From Cephalotus follicularis (Eukaryota > Streptophyta > Magnoliopsida > Oxalidales > Cephalotaceae), in the NCBI GenBank assembly GCA_001972305.1, contig BDDD01001818.1, positions 177,114 to 241,113 of the forward strand: a stretch of DNA of 64,000 nt, given 5' to 3'. Both the position numbers and the translations under genes were made by a program. This document shows, in pieces, positions 34,949-46,701 of this stretch; positions within the stretch are counted from its first letter, which is position 1, and each line of letters opens with the position of its first letter. The notes beneath the pieces were generated by a model. It was not told the origin of the DNA and did not search any database. It was given only the letters and a program-made list of their open reading frames with translations.

Positions 34949-35757
34949 TCATAGATTTTTGGATCCTGCACCATCAACAATCTTCGCAAAAAAAAAAAAA
35001 AATACCTCGTATTGTGCTACTGATTCGGACTTACCTTGTTCCAATAGCAGGAAGTCCTCTTCCATTTTGTCCTTCATCGTCTGAGGAAAATATTTGTCCA
35101 TAAATATTTCCTTAAACCTTTCCCATGTCATTGCTTCTATTTCCCGACGTGTCTTCGCCCTCTCGATCACGTTCCACCAGTAATCCGCTTCTCCGTAAAG
35201 ATAAAAAAGTCTACCTTCTGATGAACCATGGAATTCAAGGCTCGAAAGATCTTTTCGTTTCCTTGAATCCATGCTTCTGGTTCCATAGAATCTATCATTC
35301 CCGAAAAGGTCTTCGGATGTTGTCTTGCAAACCGTTCTAGGGTTGGCCTTGTTGGCGAAGGTGCTTGGTGGTCATTACCATTGTTATCAACAATACCTCG
35401 AGCCAATCTATTTATCTTCTCCATAATCTTATGCATTCCCGTTCGTTCTTCGACCATGACCTCTTCTTGCGTCAACCATCTTCTTAGTACTTACGAGTTA
35501 ACCTGAGCCTTAGACAACTCTGCTCCTTTAAGACATCTTGTTAACACTACGTTATTTGGTACCTCTTCTAGAATATACCTTATCAGTATCCTCATATTTT
35601 CTCTAACCCTTCGAATAACTATTCTATCGACTCCCCAAATACACCTCAAAAGAACTTTCACACCTGACTTAACTTCTCTAAAGCATTCATCCTTTCTTGC
35701 TAACTTATTTCTATACACTTCTTCCATTTGACATATGCGAGTATAAAATTCTCTCAT
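34949..35757 (-). pseudogene. gag of G2
   Basis: It reads PTLERFARQHPKTFSGMID and MEPEAWIQGNEKIFRAL, then after a frame change GEADYWWNVIERAKTRRE and WERFKEIFMDKYFPQ, typical Ty3 gag. A run of 14 or more A (plus-strand 34988-35002) gives a phenylalanine string and probably reflects slippage. The leading part (35757-35491, MREFYTRICQMEEVYRN) is not clearly recognisable as gag and is separated by a stop. Confidence 0.75.
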
Positions 35758-35895
35758 AGCAACTTCCTGATTCCTAGATATTAAATCTTGTACTAGTCTC
35801 CAAATGATCTAACTCAATCTTTGATGACATCTACGGAAATCGGATCAGTAAATGTTTCCACACAGTTCATATCCTCAAATATAACAAAATCAATT

Positions 35896-35906
35896 CTCTG
35901 ATACCA
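35896..35906 (-). other. Primer-binding site of G2
   Basis: CTCTGATACCA, a perfect tRNA-Met site in reverse, four bases from the 5' LTR. Confidence 0.88.
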
Positions 35907-35910
35907 TTCC

Positions 35911-38520
35911 TGTAACACCCCTGACCCAAGTTCACTTTATGCTCAAAGCGAACCTCGAGGATCTAGTGCGTTATGTGCGTGTGACCATTAACAATCCATC
36001 AAATTGTTTAATAATTTAACGATTCATGTTATATCGTATTCAATAATCTCATCACTTCGAAATATACATACAACTTTGAACACTAATCCTTAAAATCGTC
36101 ATATTCTTAATTTAAACTATTATATATCAATAATCTTGCTTATTGCTAACATCTTTCATTACTTTCTCATAATCTCAAATCTTACAACTTTCAACACTAT
36201 ACATCATACTTTTATCATGACAATCCCTTCTTGTAGCTTACATTTACACATAACTTGAAATATTACATTCACAGCGGAAATATAAACTTATTACATCATA
36301 AAACAGTCATACTCATTGCTAACATTTACCATTAAAATCTTATACTCTCAAGTATGTTCTATAACTTTTGACACAACTTTTAAACATCATCATCTTATTT
36401 GAAAAGATCATAAACTATAGCATTCATTTCTATTCGTTAACGTGTATACATCGTCTGTCATAATACGTTACACAGCAGAAAACATTAACTTATTACCTAA
36501 AAGGTAGTGGTACAAAACATTATTGCATAACATACTTCCTTTCCAACACTTCTTTTACGAACTTCCTCTAAAGCTCGTACTTTAACGTTCAACCGTTTCC
36601 TGGAAAATTTATTTGAAAACAAGACATTGAAAGGAGTGAGCTCAAATAGCCCAGTAAGCATCATAGTCGTAAAATGTTATCGAAATCCATTGCTTTTGAT
36701 AAACTTTATCACAATGTTTCCAAATCATACCTTTCAAAACATCATTGAAAATCATCTTCTAGTTTTATAAAACTAAAACATTTCACTATCGAAATCCATT
36801 TTTCTGATAATTTTCATAAAATCATAACATTTCTAAAATCATACATTTTCTGGTACATAACACTGCCATAGTGGAAAACAAAACCTCATTGAAAACCTTT
36901 GTCTGATGTCATTTTATAAAACCAGAACATTTCACATTCATTTCCTTTTTCTGATCATATCTCATGAATCAGAACATTTTATACATAACTGAGGGGTTAT
37001 AAAACATAAAGAACCCAATTGAACCATGCTTCACCGGGGCATTGTGCACTCCCCAATTACTATCCTTACATCACATGCATGTCCATGAGCACTATATGCT
37101 CCATTCATCATCCCTCTTGGATCGTAATCCAAGATTTGTTCATCTCAGTTCATCACTTTTCACATTTCACAAAACATTTTTCAACACATTGAGTGATCAC
37201 CTCAAAACATTCATAAAACATCATCGTACAATATTTCTAAAACTGATTTTTCATATAGACGTAGTCATTTACAGAGAAAATTTAAAACATAAAAGTAAAA
37301 TTAGACATTTCAAATATTCCATAAAGGTAAAGTTCATAATTTTTGGTTGAGAAACGAAGCTGCAGTGAATTTTTAAGTCTGCAGGACCCATTTGAAAAAT
37401 AGCACATGAGCAGTAATCTTATACATACCTTTTCGTCAAGAATTTGATAGAGTTTCAGAACATACCAAACATAAAAGTTTTAGAGGACATCTCAAAGTTT
37501 TCAAAACTTTCAACCATTCAAAAGTTTATCAAGAAACGAGAAATTTATGAATAAAACCATCTGCTACGAATTATTAGGAGAAAACAAAATATTTGATACT
37601 TAAAAAAAAGAGTACGAATCCTTACCTCGCTTTAATCTCCTTCTCTGCCTCTCTTAGCTGAATTATTCTAGCCAAAACCCAGCAGAAACTAACCCATTCT
37701 CTGGCCAAAACTACACACACATATAGGATGAGTTAAACTTGGAGTGTAATCTTGCATGGAGTGAGTCACCATGCCACCTTACCCTCAAATTGACATCACC
37801 CATGTGAGTTGTCCCCTTTAGTTTCCCATGTGCTAAAATACATCCATCCAAATGATAACAATTGTCCTCTTCTCATCAAAATATCTTAAGTCCTCACTCC
37901 CATGCTTGCCAAGTGTCCATACCTGGAAAAAGATCTTAAATGAATCAACTAATATGCACTAAAAATATGTCTGCTGGTTTGGGCATCGACGCTTATGAAT
38001 TGCGTTAACTTCTATGTCCTTGTGCGTTAACTTCAATGGTTCTTCGCATTAAATCCATATGCCACTATCCTATTCTTTCTTTATTTACAGTGACACGTAT
38101 TCATAGCGTTGACGTAAATGTCATTTGTGAGCGTTAACATCTTCTTTATGCGTTAACGTCCAAAACTACTTGAGTTATGAGCATCCTTTTTGCGTTGACG
38201 TCTAATGATAACGTTGACGTCTTCCTCATAGGTGTTTACGCTAAAAAGTCTTCATGCTAACGTCCAAGGCTACTGTCCGAATTTGTACACCTTGGCATTG
38301 ACGTCTTCCCTATGGTGTTGACGCGGATAATGCAATCCCTAGCACGTCGACGAGAATAAAGAACACATTGATGAGAATTATCGTGCGAAGCCCAAAACAT
38401 GTGCTCAAACCCAGCACTTTGACGTATATAATATGGGCGTTGAAGCTAAAAAGACTATTCTGCATATTTTGCTTGTTTTGACCTTACTATTTTACTAGTA
38501 TGTTTTGATTAAGCATTCCT
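35911..38520 (-). repeat. 5' LTR of G2, truncated
   Basis: It runs from TGTAACACCCCTGACCC and is colinear with 22963-25576. It breaks off after CATTCCT(T), where TGTGACAACCC of P1 begins. About 250 bases of its outer end, present in the 3' LTR at 25577-25828, are therefore beyond P1 and outside the window. Confidence 0.85.
37983..38446. repeat. GCGTTGACGTC cluster in G2 5' LTR
   Basis: Counterpart of 25038-25502, with many units diverged by single C-to-T or G-to-A changes (for example GCGTTGACGTC and CATTGACGTC). Confidence 0.82.
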
Positions 38521-38626
38521 TGTGACAACCCATGTCACTTTTACAGGGATGACGTGCATTAAACGAGAGCGTATTAATGCTGTTATTATTATTAATGTTA
38601 TTACTATTACAAAAAAAAAAAGAGGC

Positions 38627-38658
38627 CTGGCGCGTCTAGAAGGCGCTAGACGCGCCAG
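38627..38658. other. Perfect 13-bp hairpin in P1 LTR
   Basis: CTGGCGCGTCTAG and its exact complement are separated by six bases (AAGGCG). The stem has high GC content and lies about 105 bases after the LTR start. It could fold in RNA or DNA; function unknown. Confidence 0.85.
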
Positions 38659-38683
38659 ACAAATTAACAAAAAAAAGGGGGGG

Positions 38684-38704
38684 CTCGGGCGCATAGTGCC
38701 CGAG
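38684..38704. other. Second hairpin in P1 LTR
   Basis: CTCGGGC and GCCCGAG around a 7-base loop, just before the GA-rich tract. A hairpin pair in the same relation to a GA tract occurs in L2. Confidence 0.8.
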
Positions 38705-39266
38705 AATGAAGAAAGAAGACAGAGAGAGGTTCGAAGAGAGATGGCGGGAGAGAGAGAGAGAGACGACGACGACGATGGCGCAAGGCGCCGGACTGGGAGG
38801 AGTGCCTCACCGTCAATGGTAAGCCCTCGTTCTTCCTCTTTTTCCTTCTTTCTCTTTCTTTCTATTTCTTTCTCTTTTCCCTACCGCCACTGTCGCTCGC
38901 CATTCGCCGTTGAAATGGTCGCGGGTGGGGCTTGTCTTCATCGTGGGGATCACCTACACCCATTTCGAAGGTGGCTGTGGCGTCATTTGGCCAGAATCAA
39001 CCGGATTCTAGGCGATGAGTCAATTCAGTCACCCTATCGCCTGTGACGCCACGTTTGGCATCGATTCCCGGCAAGTCTCGGCCACCGATGAGTAGCCTGG
39101 ACACTGTGGAGAATAGTGGTGGCGTGACCAGTGCAATGGCGACCTGGCCAGAGCTCTGGCTCCGCGACAGCCGCCGAGTCTAACCGAGTTTTGGGTAGAG
39201 ATGTGTAGGCATGGTTGTTTTGTGACTTATTTGTGAAGTGGCCATAATTGTTGGATGACCGACGAG

Positions 39267-39283
39267 TTGACTCAGTGAGTCAA
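39267..39283. promoter_or_regulatory. GCN4-like dyad in P1 LTR
   Basis: TTGACTCAGTGAGTCAA, the same dyad as in L1 and L2 with the complementary central base, again followed by CTCACTGCC. Candidate bZIP site by motif only. Confidence 0.45.
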
Positions 39284-41566
39284 ACTCACTGCCGACGGTG
39301 GCTGCCTATTTCCGGGAGAGTCACAGTGAGTTTCGATCAATAATGTGTTGACCAACAATTTTGGGGGGTTGTTTTGGGTGTCGCCAGAACTTCGACAAGT
39401 TAGCTGGAATCTGGCCGGAGTTTCGATTTTGATAAATTATGTTTCTTGTCTGTATGTCGTAACAATACGTGCTATGTTTATGCAGTGCGAAGGATGATAA
39501 AGTTTCTAAACGACGACGGGAACCAATAGTCGATTCAAAGCTTGACAGGGTTAGTCCGTGGTGGTAATTGGCATTGAATTTGTGAGTAGAACATCTCCTT
39601 CCTTATCTTTTCTTATTTTTTCTTGAATGTTTGATGATGGATGTTTATTCTTATTGTTGTGATTCGTATGACTTGTTGATATCCTATATTGTCGATTCTG
39701 ACTTGTTGATATGCTATATTGCCAATTCCCAAGCTTGTTAATAGCTTTTGTTATTCGATTTCATCATATGATATGACTTGTTTCCTGACATTTCCATCGT
39801 TGATTATACTTCGATTTTACTTCTTCAATGTTATATATATATTTGTTGGTAGACCTTATTATTTTCTTGTCCTAAGATGATTTCATCGTTGCTTATTCGG
39901 GAATCGTTTGAGTATTCTCGTTTCAACTTCTACTTTGATATGAGACCTTGTGATCTTATATCAATTTCACGTCTTGATGTCGTATCCGTATTGACTCCTG
40001 CGGACATATATTATTTCTGTTGTTGTTGTTATATCTGTTGACTTCTACGAAGATATATTTCGTTCTATTGCTATTGTTATATTCATTCTAGCTTCATATT
40101 GTCATGTTTGAGTTATGTTGTTAGCTATGTGCTCTTTTGTGGTTCTTTTATGAGATAGCTATTGAGGGCCGGATTTGTTGAGTTTGATTGGTTTCCGCAT
40201 TTTTTTACTTGAGCTTTGTTGTTGATGTTGTTGAGCAATTCTTTATTTGAGAGTCCTGTTGTTTTCATATTTGCTCGGTTTCTTGTGATATGTGATCTTG
40301 GTTGGGATTTGTATCCCGGTTGTCTTCGGTTAACGTATTCATGATTGTGATGTGATTCCGAGCGGTTATATGCTCGATGTTCTGGGTGACTTGGTCACCT
40401 TCTCACATTTGTGATATCGTGACTTGTTATATCGTTATACTATGATATACTCTGATGCTGGGTACCGGGTTCTCTGATATATATTACTGGTCCAAGGAGA
40501 GGTATATGTTCGACGCTCAACTCTACTTAGCAGGCCCATTGGTCTATGATGGGGTGTTATGTGGAAACTGCCCCCGGGTTCCATACCTGGATCTACGGCA
40601 TACTCTTGTCTATGATGGTATGCTGAGTGTGAGTGCAGTAGAGCTGCTCCATTACCCTCCTATTGGACTGTGTTTGGTTGTTGATATATATTGCACGCAG
40701 GTCCCTCAGATGAGGTTGACTGTGCGTACGTGTAATGCCCTAAATCTGAGTTCACTATATGCTCAAAGCGAGCCTCAAGGAATCGAGGTACGTTACGTGG
40801 GGGTGTGACTATTAAATCATTCAATCATTTCTAAGTTGTCATATTTGAAGCTACATAATATAAAATATACATACATTTTTAAATTTTAACTTACATTTGA
40901 TATTACCATATGTCACAGGAAATCATTTCTTAACATTGTCACGCTTAAATGTAAGCAATTATATTACAATTTACAGCGGAAAAACATTAACGTAACAAAA
41001 TCAATTCATACAACACATTATATGTCACACCCCGTTTCACAAACAACATATATAGTGGTGGCAATCAACATATAAATCCGGCTTATGCAATTTAACATAA
41101 ATTTAAAACTTTCCATAGCCATTAACAACTTGCGGAAGCATTTAAATATAAGCCGAATTAAAACGTAACATGCATCTCATACTACATGCTACAACAATAA
41201 ACATCATCCAAGTTAACTGCCCTCAAACAGAGCGTGAACAATATTCATCAATACATCGATTCATTTATTACAATGATCCATTAACGTTTCTTGAGAGTAA
41301 AAACAACATAAAACTCCATTCGCTCCACGGAGCTCAACGGTAACAATCCACTGCATCAACCTGAAATCAATCTGAAATTGTAGGGGGTTAGCCTTTGTCC
41401 TCACTCGGCTAAGTATAAATACAATTCGGTTTCAATGATAATGCATGCCATGTATGAATGCACAGTGATGCGGTACGGTATATATAACAGTATATACATA
41501 TATGTATCTATATATGCATATTCACAGTAAAAGTGCAACCCGTTAGGGCTACATCAACACAATCAC

Positions 41567-41720
41567 GGTCATGTCCTCAGCGGACCAATCACAATCATGT
41601 CCTCAAAGGACCAAACAAACCATCAATTATGCCTCAACGGGACAACAATCCAGTAAAACCTGTCACAACGGACAAACAACCAACACGGTCAATCAATCAT
41701 GTCACCACGGACAACATTCT
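41567..41720. repeat. CATGTCCTCA-GGAC repeats in L2
   Basis: About five short units with the pattern (A)TCATGTCCTCA..GGACCAA or TGTCACAACGGACAA, diverged. Comparable GTCC/GGAC units form the 28-bp repeat of X1. Confidence 0.6.
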
Positions 41721-41727
41721 ATGCGGG

Positions 41728-42424
41728 GATGCTTCCACTCTGTGTTTAGCACCCGGTCACTTCCACTCTGTGTTTAGCAACCCGGCTACTTCCGCTCTGC
41801 GTTTAGTAACCGCCACAATAGTCAATCAGTCACATCAGACAAACAATACCTCAATCATGTCACATCGGACAAACAATCCAATTCAAGTTGCTTACACAAC
41901 TGTGCTTAGCAACCGGTTACTTACACAATAGTGCTTAGTAACCAAAAGGGAGTCCCCGGCTACTTACTCAACAGAGCTTAGTAACCATTGTATGGGAAAC
42001 CCAAGCTACTTACTCAACAGAGCTTAGTATCTTCCATATATGGAATCGCTGGCTACTTACTCAACAGAGCTTAGCAGTGGAGTTCCTGGCTACTTACTCA
42101 ACAGAGCTTAGTAACCCAAACGGGAGTCCCTGACTACTTACTCAATAGAGCTTAGTAACCATTGCATGAGAAACCCTAGCTACTTACTCAACAGAGATTA
42201 GTAGCTACCATATATGGAATCTCCGGCTACTTACTCAACAGAGCTTAGCAGTGGAGTTCCTGGCTACTTACTCAACAGAGCTTAGCAGCCAAACACAATC
42301 AATCAATCCATTACAAGTAATTATTAACAAATATAAGACTCGTAACAATACATTTCCGAATGTACATCGGTCCTTTTAAAACATTTCACAGTCTTGGCTA
42401 CTTACCCAACAGGGCTTAGTAGTC
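41728..42424. repeat. Higher-order minisatellite in L2
   Basis: A core of about 26 bp (GGCTACTTACTCAACAGAGC then TTAGTA) recurs at least eight times between 41958 and 42290, with older variants on both sides. The 14-21-base spacers are of four kinds (AAACGGGAGTCCC, CATTGTATGGGAAACC, CCATATATGGAATC, CAGTGGAGTTCCT) and recur in that order twice. This is a four-unit higher-order repeat of roughly 180 bp, duplicated in tandem. Confidence 0.88.
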
Positions 42425-42843
42425 ATCACAAGTCTCTCAATCCATTTCAAGTAATTCATAAATATAAACACTTGAAAAACATATATATTTGCTCAATATA
42501 TATATAACAATCCTTTTACAATCGTTTTCAAGTAGTTCCAATGTATAATAAAATACTCGAAAATAATACATTTTAAAATGTAAAGCCAGTCATTCGAACC
42601 ATGTTCGAATACACAAAAATACTCATTTTCGTATAACAGTTTCTCAATCCCTTAAAACCACTTTCGCAATCCTTTTGGAAAACATACATTTCCATACAAC
42701 AATGATTTAATAAACCATTTATACACTTATAAAACAAAGAACATTTTAGAAAACAGATGATAGCTCAATCAACAATTGTATGCAATGCAAACATATGCTG
42801 AATAATGCAAACGGGCTCTATTCGCATCAACATGCACCATATA

Positions 42844-43120
42844 GGCGTTAATGTTCAACCCAGTCACTTAAGCGTCGCCGCTTAACTCTTAGCGTCAATG
42901 CTTCCAACCAGAAACTTTACGCGTCAACATCGCATCCCTTTGGCGTCGATGCTCTGAGGTAGGAACCTCAGGCGTCAATGGCACACGTATCAATTCTCAC
43001 ATACAACGAATCATGGCGTCGACGTTTTATGTAAGTGTCGACGTTTATCGCAAATTAGGACTCATTCTCCGTATAACAATCCATAGCGTCGACGCTTCTT
43101 TCCTAAGCGACGACGGTTAA
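42844..43120. repeat. GCGTCGACG cluster in L2
   Basis: About ten units of GCGTCGACGCTT and variants (GCGTCAATGC, GCGTCGATGC, GTGTCGACGTTT, GCGACGACGG). Confidence 0.8.
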
Positions 43121-43689
43121 GCGAACCAAAACACAGTTCCCTCAACACGCCTCGAAACCAAAAGAGTTCAAAGCATACAACACATATCATTCAATTCGTA
43201 ATCATCGCAAAACACAATATGCAGACAGGTTAACTATTCATAGCAACCCTAACACAGTCACACAATTCACAATCCGCAAACCATGCATTTCATAAATGGC
43301 ATTACAATATTATTGAACTCAAACTTGCATGTATAGCTTCCCCTACCTTTGATTCCAAGTTAGCAATCCCAATATCACCAGCAAAGTCAAGCCGCAGGTT
43401 CAATTGCCGAACCTTTTCGATAACCATTGAACCGAAGCCGGTTCTTGTCGATTGATCAGTTCCTCAATGCCAAATCCAATTGCCACTCACACACTGCACA
43501 TACAACACATTTTTGTTATGTTCGACACACAAAACATTGCCATGGCCGAAACGCCGGCCGGATTCCGACCGACACAACCAGGTGGTGAAACACCCATCAA
43601 CGGGTTCCACATTGAACGGTCTACTCAAAACCGGTTAAGACTCACTGGGAATCAGTGCCGAACGTCGCGCAATGGCCGACAGCGACTTG

Positions 43690-43704
43690 TGACTCACTGA
43701 GTCA
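43690..43704. promoter_or_regulatory. GCN4-like dyad in L2
   Basis: TGACTCACTGAGTCA followed by ACTCGCCGG, identical to the L1 context at 22268. Confidence 0.5.
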
Positions 43705-43825
43705 ACTCGCCGGACCTCCACAGGTCCGATCACCACCCAAAAATGCCACACATTCACCAGTCCTACACGTCACTGCCCGTGACTTGCCAAGACTCGGCGC
43801 TAAACCCACGGTCCAAGGAGGCAGT

Positions 43826-43849
43826 GAGTCGACTCGCTGAGTCGACTCA
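43826..43849. promoter_or_regulatory. Paired GAGTCGACTC palindromes in L2
   Basis: GAGTCGACTC occurs twice, separated by GCT, and is followed by AGTCAAC. The site corresponds in position to the L1 dyad at 22402 and joins the TGACTCA motif with a TCGA centre. Confidence 0.5.
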
Positions 43850-44159
43850 GTCAACTGATTTCGACCGTTTTCGGCCGAATCACGCCTCACCGGTGGTCAA
43901 AATGGGTAAAGCGGGCCTTCTACACCATAACCCACGCCATCCGTGACGCTAACGGCGCCGGGAAACGCCGGGAAAAGGCGCGACAGTGGCGGCAAAGGAG
44001 AAGAAAAAGAAGAGAAAAAGAGAAGAAGAGGAGGAGGTTACCGTCGGTTGGAGGCCCTGGGCTGACCGCCGTGCTCTCCCAGTTCGGTGGCTGGCTGAGG
44101 CGCGCTCTCTCTCCCTCTGTTCCGATCTCTCTCCCAATCTCTCTCACCATCTCTCTGGC

Positions 44160-44218
44160 GCGGGCGCACAGAGCGCCCGCTGCCTGTTTCCTTTGCACGG
44201 GCACGTGATGCGCCCGTG
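44160..44218. other. Pair of GC hairpins in L2
   Basis: GCGGGCGC (44160-44167) pairs with GCGCCCGC (44173-44180). CACGGGC (44196-44202) pairs with GCCCGTG (44212-44218). In LTR orientation both lie some 310-375 bases from the start and just before a GA-rich tract (TCTCTC on the plus strand, 44105-44156), the same plan as in P1. Confidence 0.85.
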
Positions 44219-45804
44219 TCCTTTCTCCTTCCCTTTGTGCAAAATGCTTCCCCCTTTAGTATTTACTGGCAAAGTACTAAGGTCTGAGTCCCGATTTTTC
44301 CGCGAATCGCGACATAAATTATCCAAACGACCACCAAAATAATCGCAATAATATTGCGAACATTTGGGCTTTATTGTCGTGCATTAAAAATAGATTTTAT
44401 TAGCCGTCTTAGCTAACACGATTATGACTTAAATGCGTAATGCCTTTTCATTACTCCGGGCTCTATCGATTTTATTACGATCCTACACGCACCAATTTCA
44501 TAATAATTATTTATGAAATTTGGGGCGTTGCATTATATTATAATACAGATTCCTTCTAAAACTCCTTTCTTAAGTTCCTTTAAAGCTTGAAACTTTTCCA
44601 CGGTCAAGCATCCCCTAAAATTTTGCAAAAACATTGAAAAGAGTGAGCTCAAAATAGCTCAGTGAGTATATTCGTAATAAAACATTGTTCAAACATATTT
44701 TTCTGGTAATATTTATAAAACCAGCATTTTCATAAAACACATCATCACATTCCTTTTCTGTTTATATCTCATGAACCAGAACTTTTCATAAATAACTGAG
44801 GGGTTGTATAAATTTAAATAACCCAATTGAACCAGTCACTGGGGCATTGTGCACTACCCCGATCACCAACTTACATCACATGCATGTCCGCGAGCACTCT
44901 TTACTCATAACAATAATCTTTTACTAGATTAATCCTTCCTAGATCGCAATCCAGTAGTTGTTCATCTCTGTTCATTTCATTTTCACCTTTCATCAATCAT
45001 TTTCTTAAATACTTTGAGGGATCAACTCGAAGCATTCATAAAATAAATTTGTACAACATTTGTAAAACTGAATTTACATTTAACAATGTAAAACAGTAAA
45101 ATAATAAAATCATAGCTTTCATGACGAAAAATAAACAACGTAAAATAGTAAAATTAGCTCAATAACTTCAAATGATAAAATCATAACTTCCGTAATAGTA
45201 GAATATAATTATATAAAAATTGGCAGAACTTCGGAATACATAAAGCATGATAAAAAAAATTTAATGCATTAACATTAAGGTAAATATCTCAACGAATTTA
45301 GAAAGCTAAAACTCGTAAATAAAGTTGACGTAACTATTTTAATGAATTCATAAATTTTAACTGGTAAATAAAACAATATCCAAAAATCAAAAAATACAAA
45401 AATACAAAAAAAAAATAAAATAAAATACTTTGACGAAAAATAAGATTTTTCCTTACCTTGCTTTAATCTCCTTCCCTTCTTTTCTACACTGAAGTAATCT
45501 CAACAGAACTTCCTCTCTCTTTTCTCCTCTTTCTCTCTTTCTATTCTCTTTCTCTCCTCTTTCTCTCTTTCTCTCCTGCTCTTCTTGCTGTAAATCTACT
45601 GAAGTTACCTCCCTATTTATAGGGAGAGTCTTCAGTCGCCCAACATCACACTTCTTCGTTAAAAAAATGACATGTGGCATTTTTTTACTTAAGCCGGTTA
45701 AAATTTTTACGGCCTTCCACCCATTGCTTGCCACGCGTCCATTTTTAATATTATTAATGCGCTAAATGACAAAAGACTCCTGCATTTTTGAGAAATATTC
45801 TTTA

Positions 45805-46085
45805 AGCGTCGGAGGTTAAGCGCAAAGTGTCACCACTTTAGCCCTAAAGCGCTGCCGCTTAGACCATGAAGCGTCGCCGGTTAGACGCATTAACAAAGAA
45901 ACTGGGCTTTAACTATTGACAAAAGCACTTAAAAGCATCGGCGTTTTTAGGCTAAAACATTTATCTTGAATTTAGTCGACACTTAAGGAATTTCACCGCA
46001 TAACCAAGGCAAACTGTCGACTCTTTAAAATAGGTAGTCGACGCTTTATAAACTGTCGACGCTTATTCTTGGCAATCGACACTTT
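45805..46085. repeat. TCGAC cluster in G4
   Basis: Units include GCGTCGGAGG, GCGCTGCCGCTT, GCGTCGCCGG, AGTCGACACTT, TGTCGACTCTTT, AGTCGACGCTTT, TGTCGACGCTT and AATCGACACTT. Confidence 0.8.
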
Positions 46086-46291
46086 CAACGCTCCAAGATG
46101 CGGACTTCAAAAAATTTCCAGTCCAAAACAAATAGCCAAATAAAATTTTCTTCCGGGGGCGCTGCCGAGGAGCGGAACCCCCGAACCCCACGAGCGTTAG
46201 GGTTATATTACAGGCCCATAAAATATTTTCCAATATTAACAATGGCAATCATATTTCCATATAACTTTAACAAAATTTTCCAGTCCTTACA

Positions 46292-46583
46292 GTGCGGGTT
46301 TTCTCGGTGAGGGCTAGGGTCCGTGCGGTATATACCAGCCCCTCATGCGAGGTTTGGATGTTATGCTTACCATAGGCACTCTGCACCGGTGTATGATGGA
46401 TGATGATCACATCCTGTAGCCTATTGGCCTTTATTATTGCTGCAGCGGTTATGTTATGACGCCATGTGATTTGGCGGGGATATGAGACAGTGACATGATT
46501 GGTACCAACATCCTCTTATATGTTTATGATTCTTTGGGCACATATTACATTCTTCATATTGATATTGTCATTTGAGTTATGAT
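46292..46583 (+). mobile_element. P1: second segment, between G4 and the Sirevirus array
   Basis: It continues P1 after the G4 duplication (GTGCG) and ends with ATGAT (46579-46583), the left copy of the array's target duplication. It holds no coding sequence. Confidence 0.7.
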
Positions 46584-46701
46584 TGTTGACGATTTAGTCT
46601 CAATCCTTGTTTTGATGATAACATTTTTGCATTTAACAAGTTTACTTGATGTGTAAGTTATTAGAAAGATGTACAAAAGGCAAAAATCAACTGCAAGAAG
46701 A

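Larger units (their letters stand above)
22963..38521 (-). mobile_element. G2: Ty3/gypsy element with deletions, split by N1
   Basis: On the plus strand it reads 3' LTR (22963-25828), polypurine tract, integrase C-terminus, RT, RT N-terminus, gag, primer site and 5' LTR (35911-38521, truncated). N1 (26890-34044) interrupts the RT. Pol is collapsed: after RT the sequence passes to the linker before integrase and then to the last part of integrase, so most of RNase H and the integrase core are gone. The gag zinc knuckle and protease active site are also missing. The outer part of the 5' LTR (about 250 bases, compare 25577-25828) is displaced by insertion of P1 at 38521. Confidence 0.85.
38521..40730 (+). 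mobile_element. P1: plus-strand Ty3-type LTR, first segment
   Basis: It begins TGTGACAACCC directly at the break in the G2 LTR. It has an LTR-like plan: T/A-rich start, two GC-rich hairpins, a purine (GA) tract, then a GC-rich stretch with TGACTCA dyads, as in L2 read in reverse. No retroelement protein is present. The sequence is interrupted at 40730 by G4 and continues at 46292. The open frame at 38522-39046 is low-complexity and not supported as a gene. Confidence 0.65.
41023..44532 (-). mobile_element. L2: 3.5-kb solo LTR with TTATA duplication
   Basis: It is flanked by TTATA on both sides (41018-41022 and 44533-44537), a perfect 5-bp duplication. It begins TGTCACACCCCG and ends GGGGCGTTGCA. 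No coding sequence or primer site is inside, so it is a single LTR left by recombination. It belongs to the X1/N1 LTR group by its first 400 bases. It inserted into G4. Confidence 0.92.
40731..46291 (-). mobile_element. G4: solo LTR in P1, split by L2
   Basis: Once L2 is set aside it is about 2.05 kb, running from TGTAATGCCCTAAATC to CAGTCCTTACA, with no coding sequence. GTACG (40726-40730) and GTGCG (46292-46296) flank it, a 5-bp duplication with one difference. It is related to the G2 LTR: both begin with TTCAC/TCT..ATGCTCAAAGCGA.CCTC, and both carry the GAGTGAGCTCAAAA block (here near 44641). Confidence 0.82.

Noticed and set aside
38522..39046. 174-codon open frame in P1
   Set aside because: Arg/Lys and GA-tract driven low complexity over an LTR hairpin zone; no family resemblance.
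41728..42424. CRISPR-like array of repeats and spacers
   Set aside because: Cores vary, the spacers themselves recur in order, no cas genes are present, and it lies in a plant solo LTR.
43920..44342. GC-rich overlapping frames in L2 on both strands
   Set aside because: They span the hairpin pair and GA tract of an LTR and are compositional.
40731..46291. G4 as a full element with L2 as its internal region
   Set aside because: L2 has its own perfect TTATA duplication and LTR edges, and no coding sequence or primer site is present.
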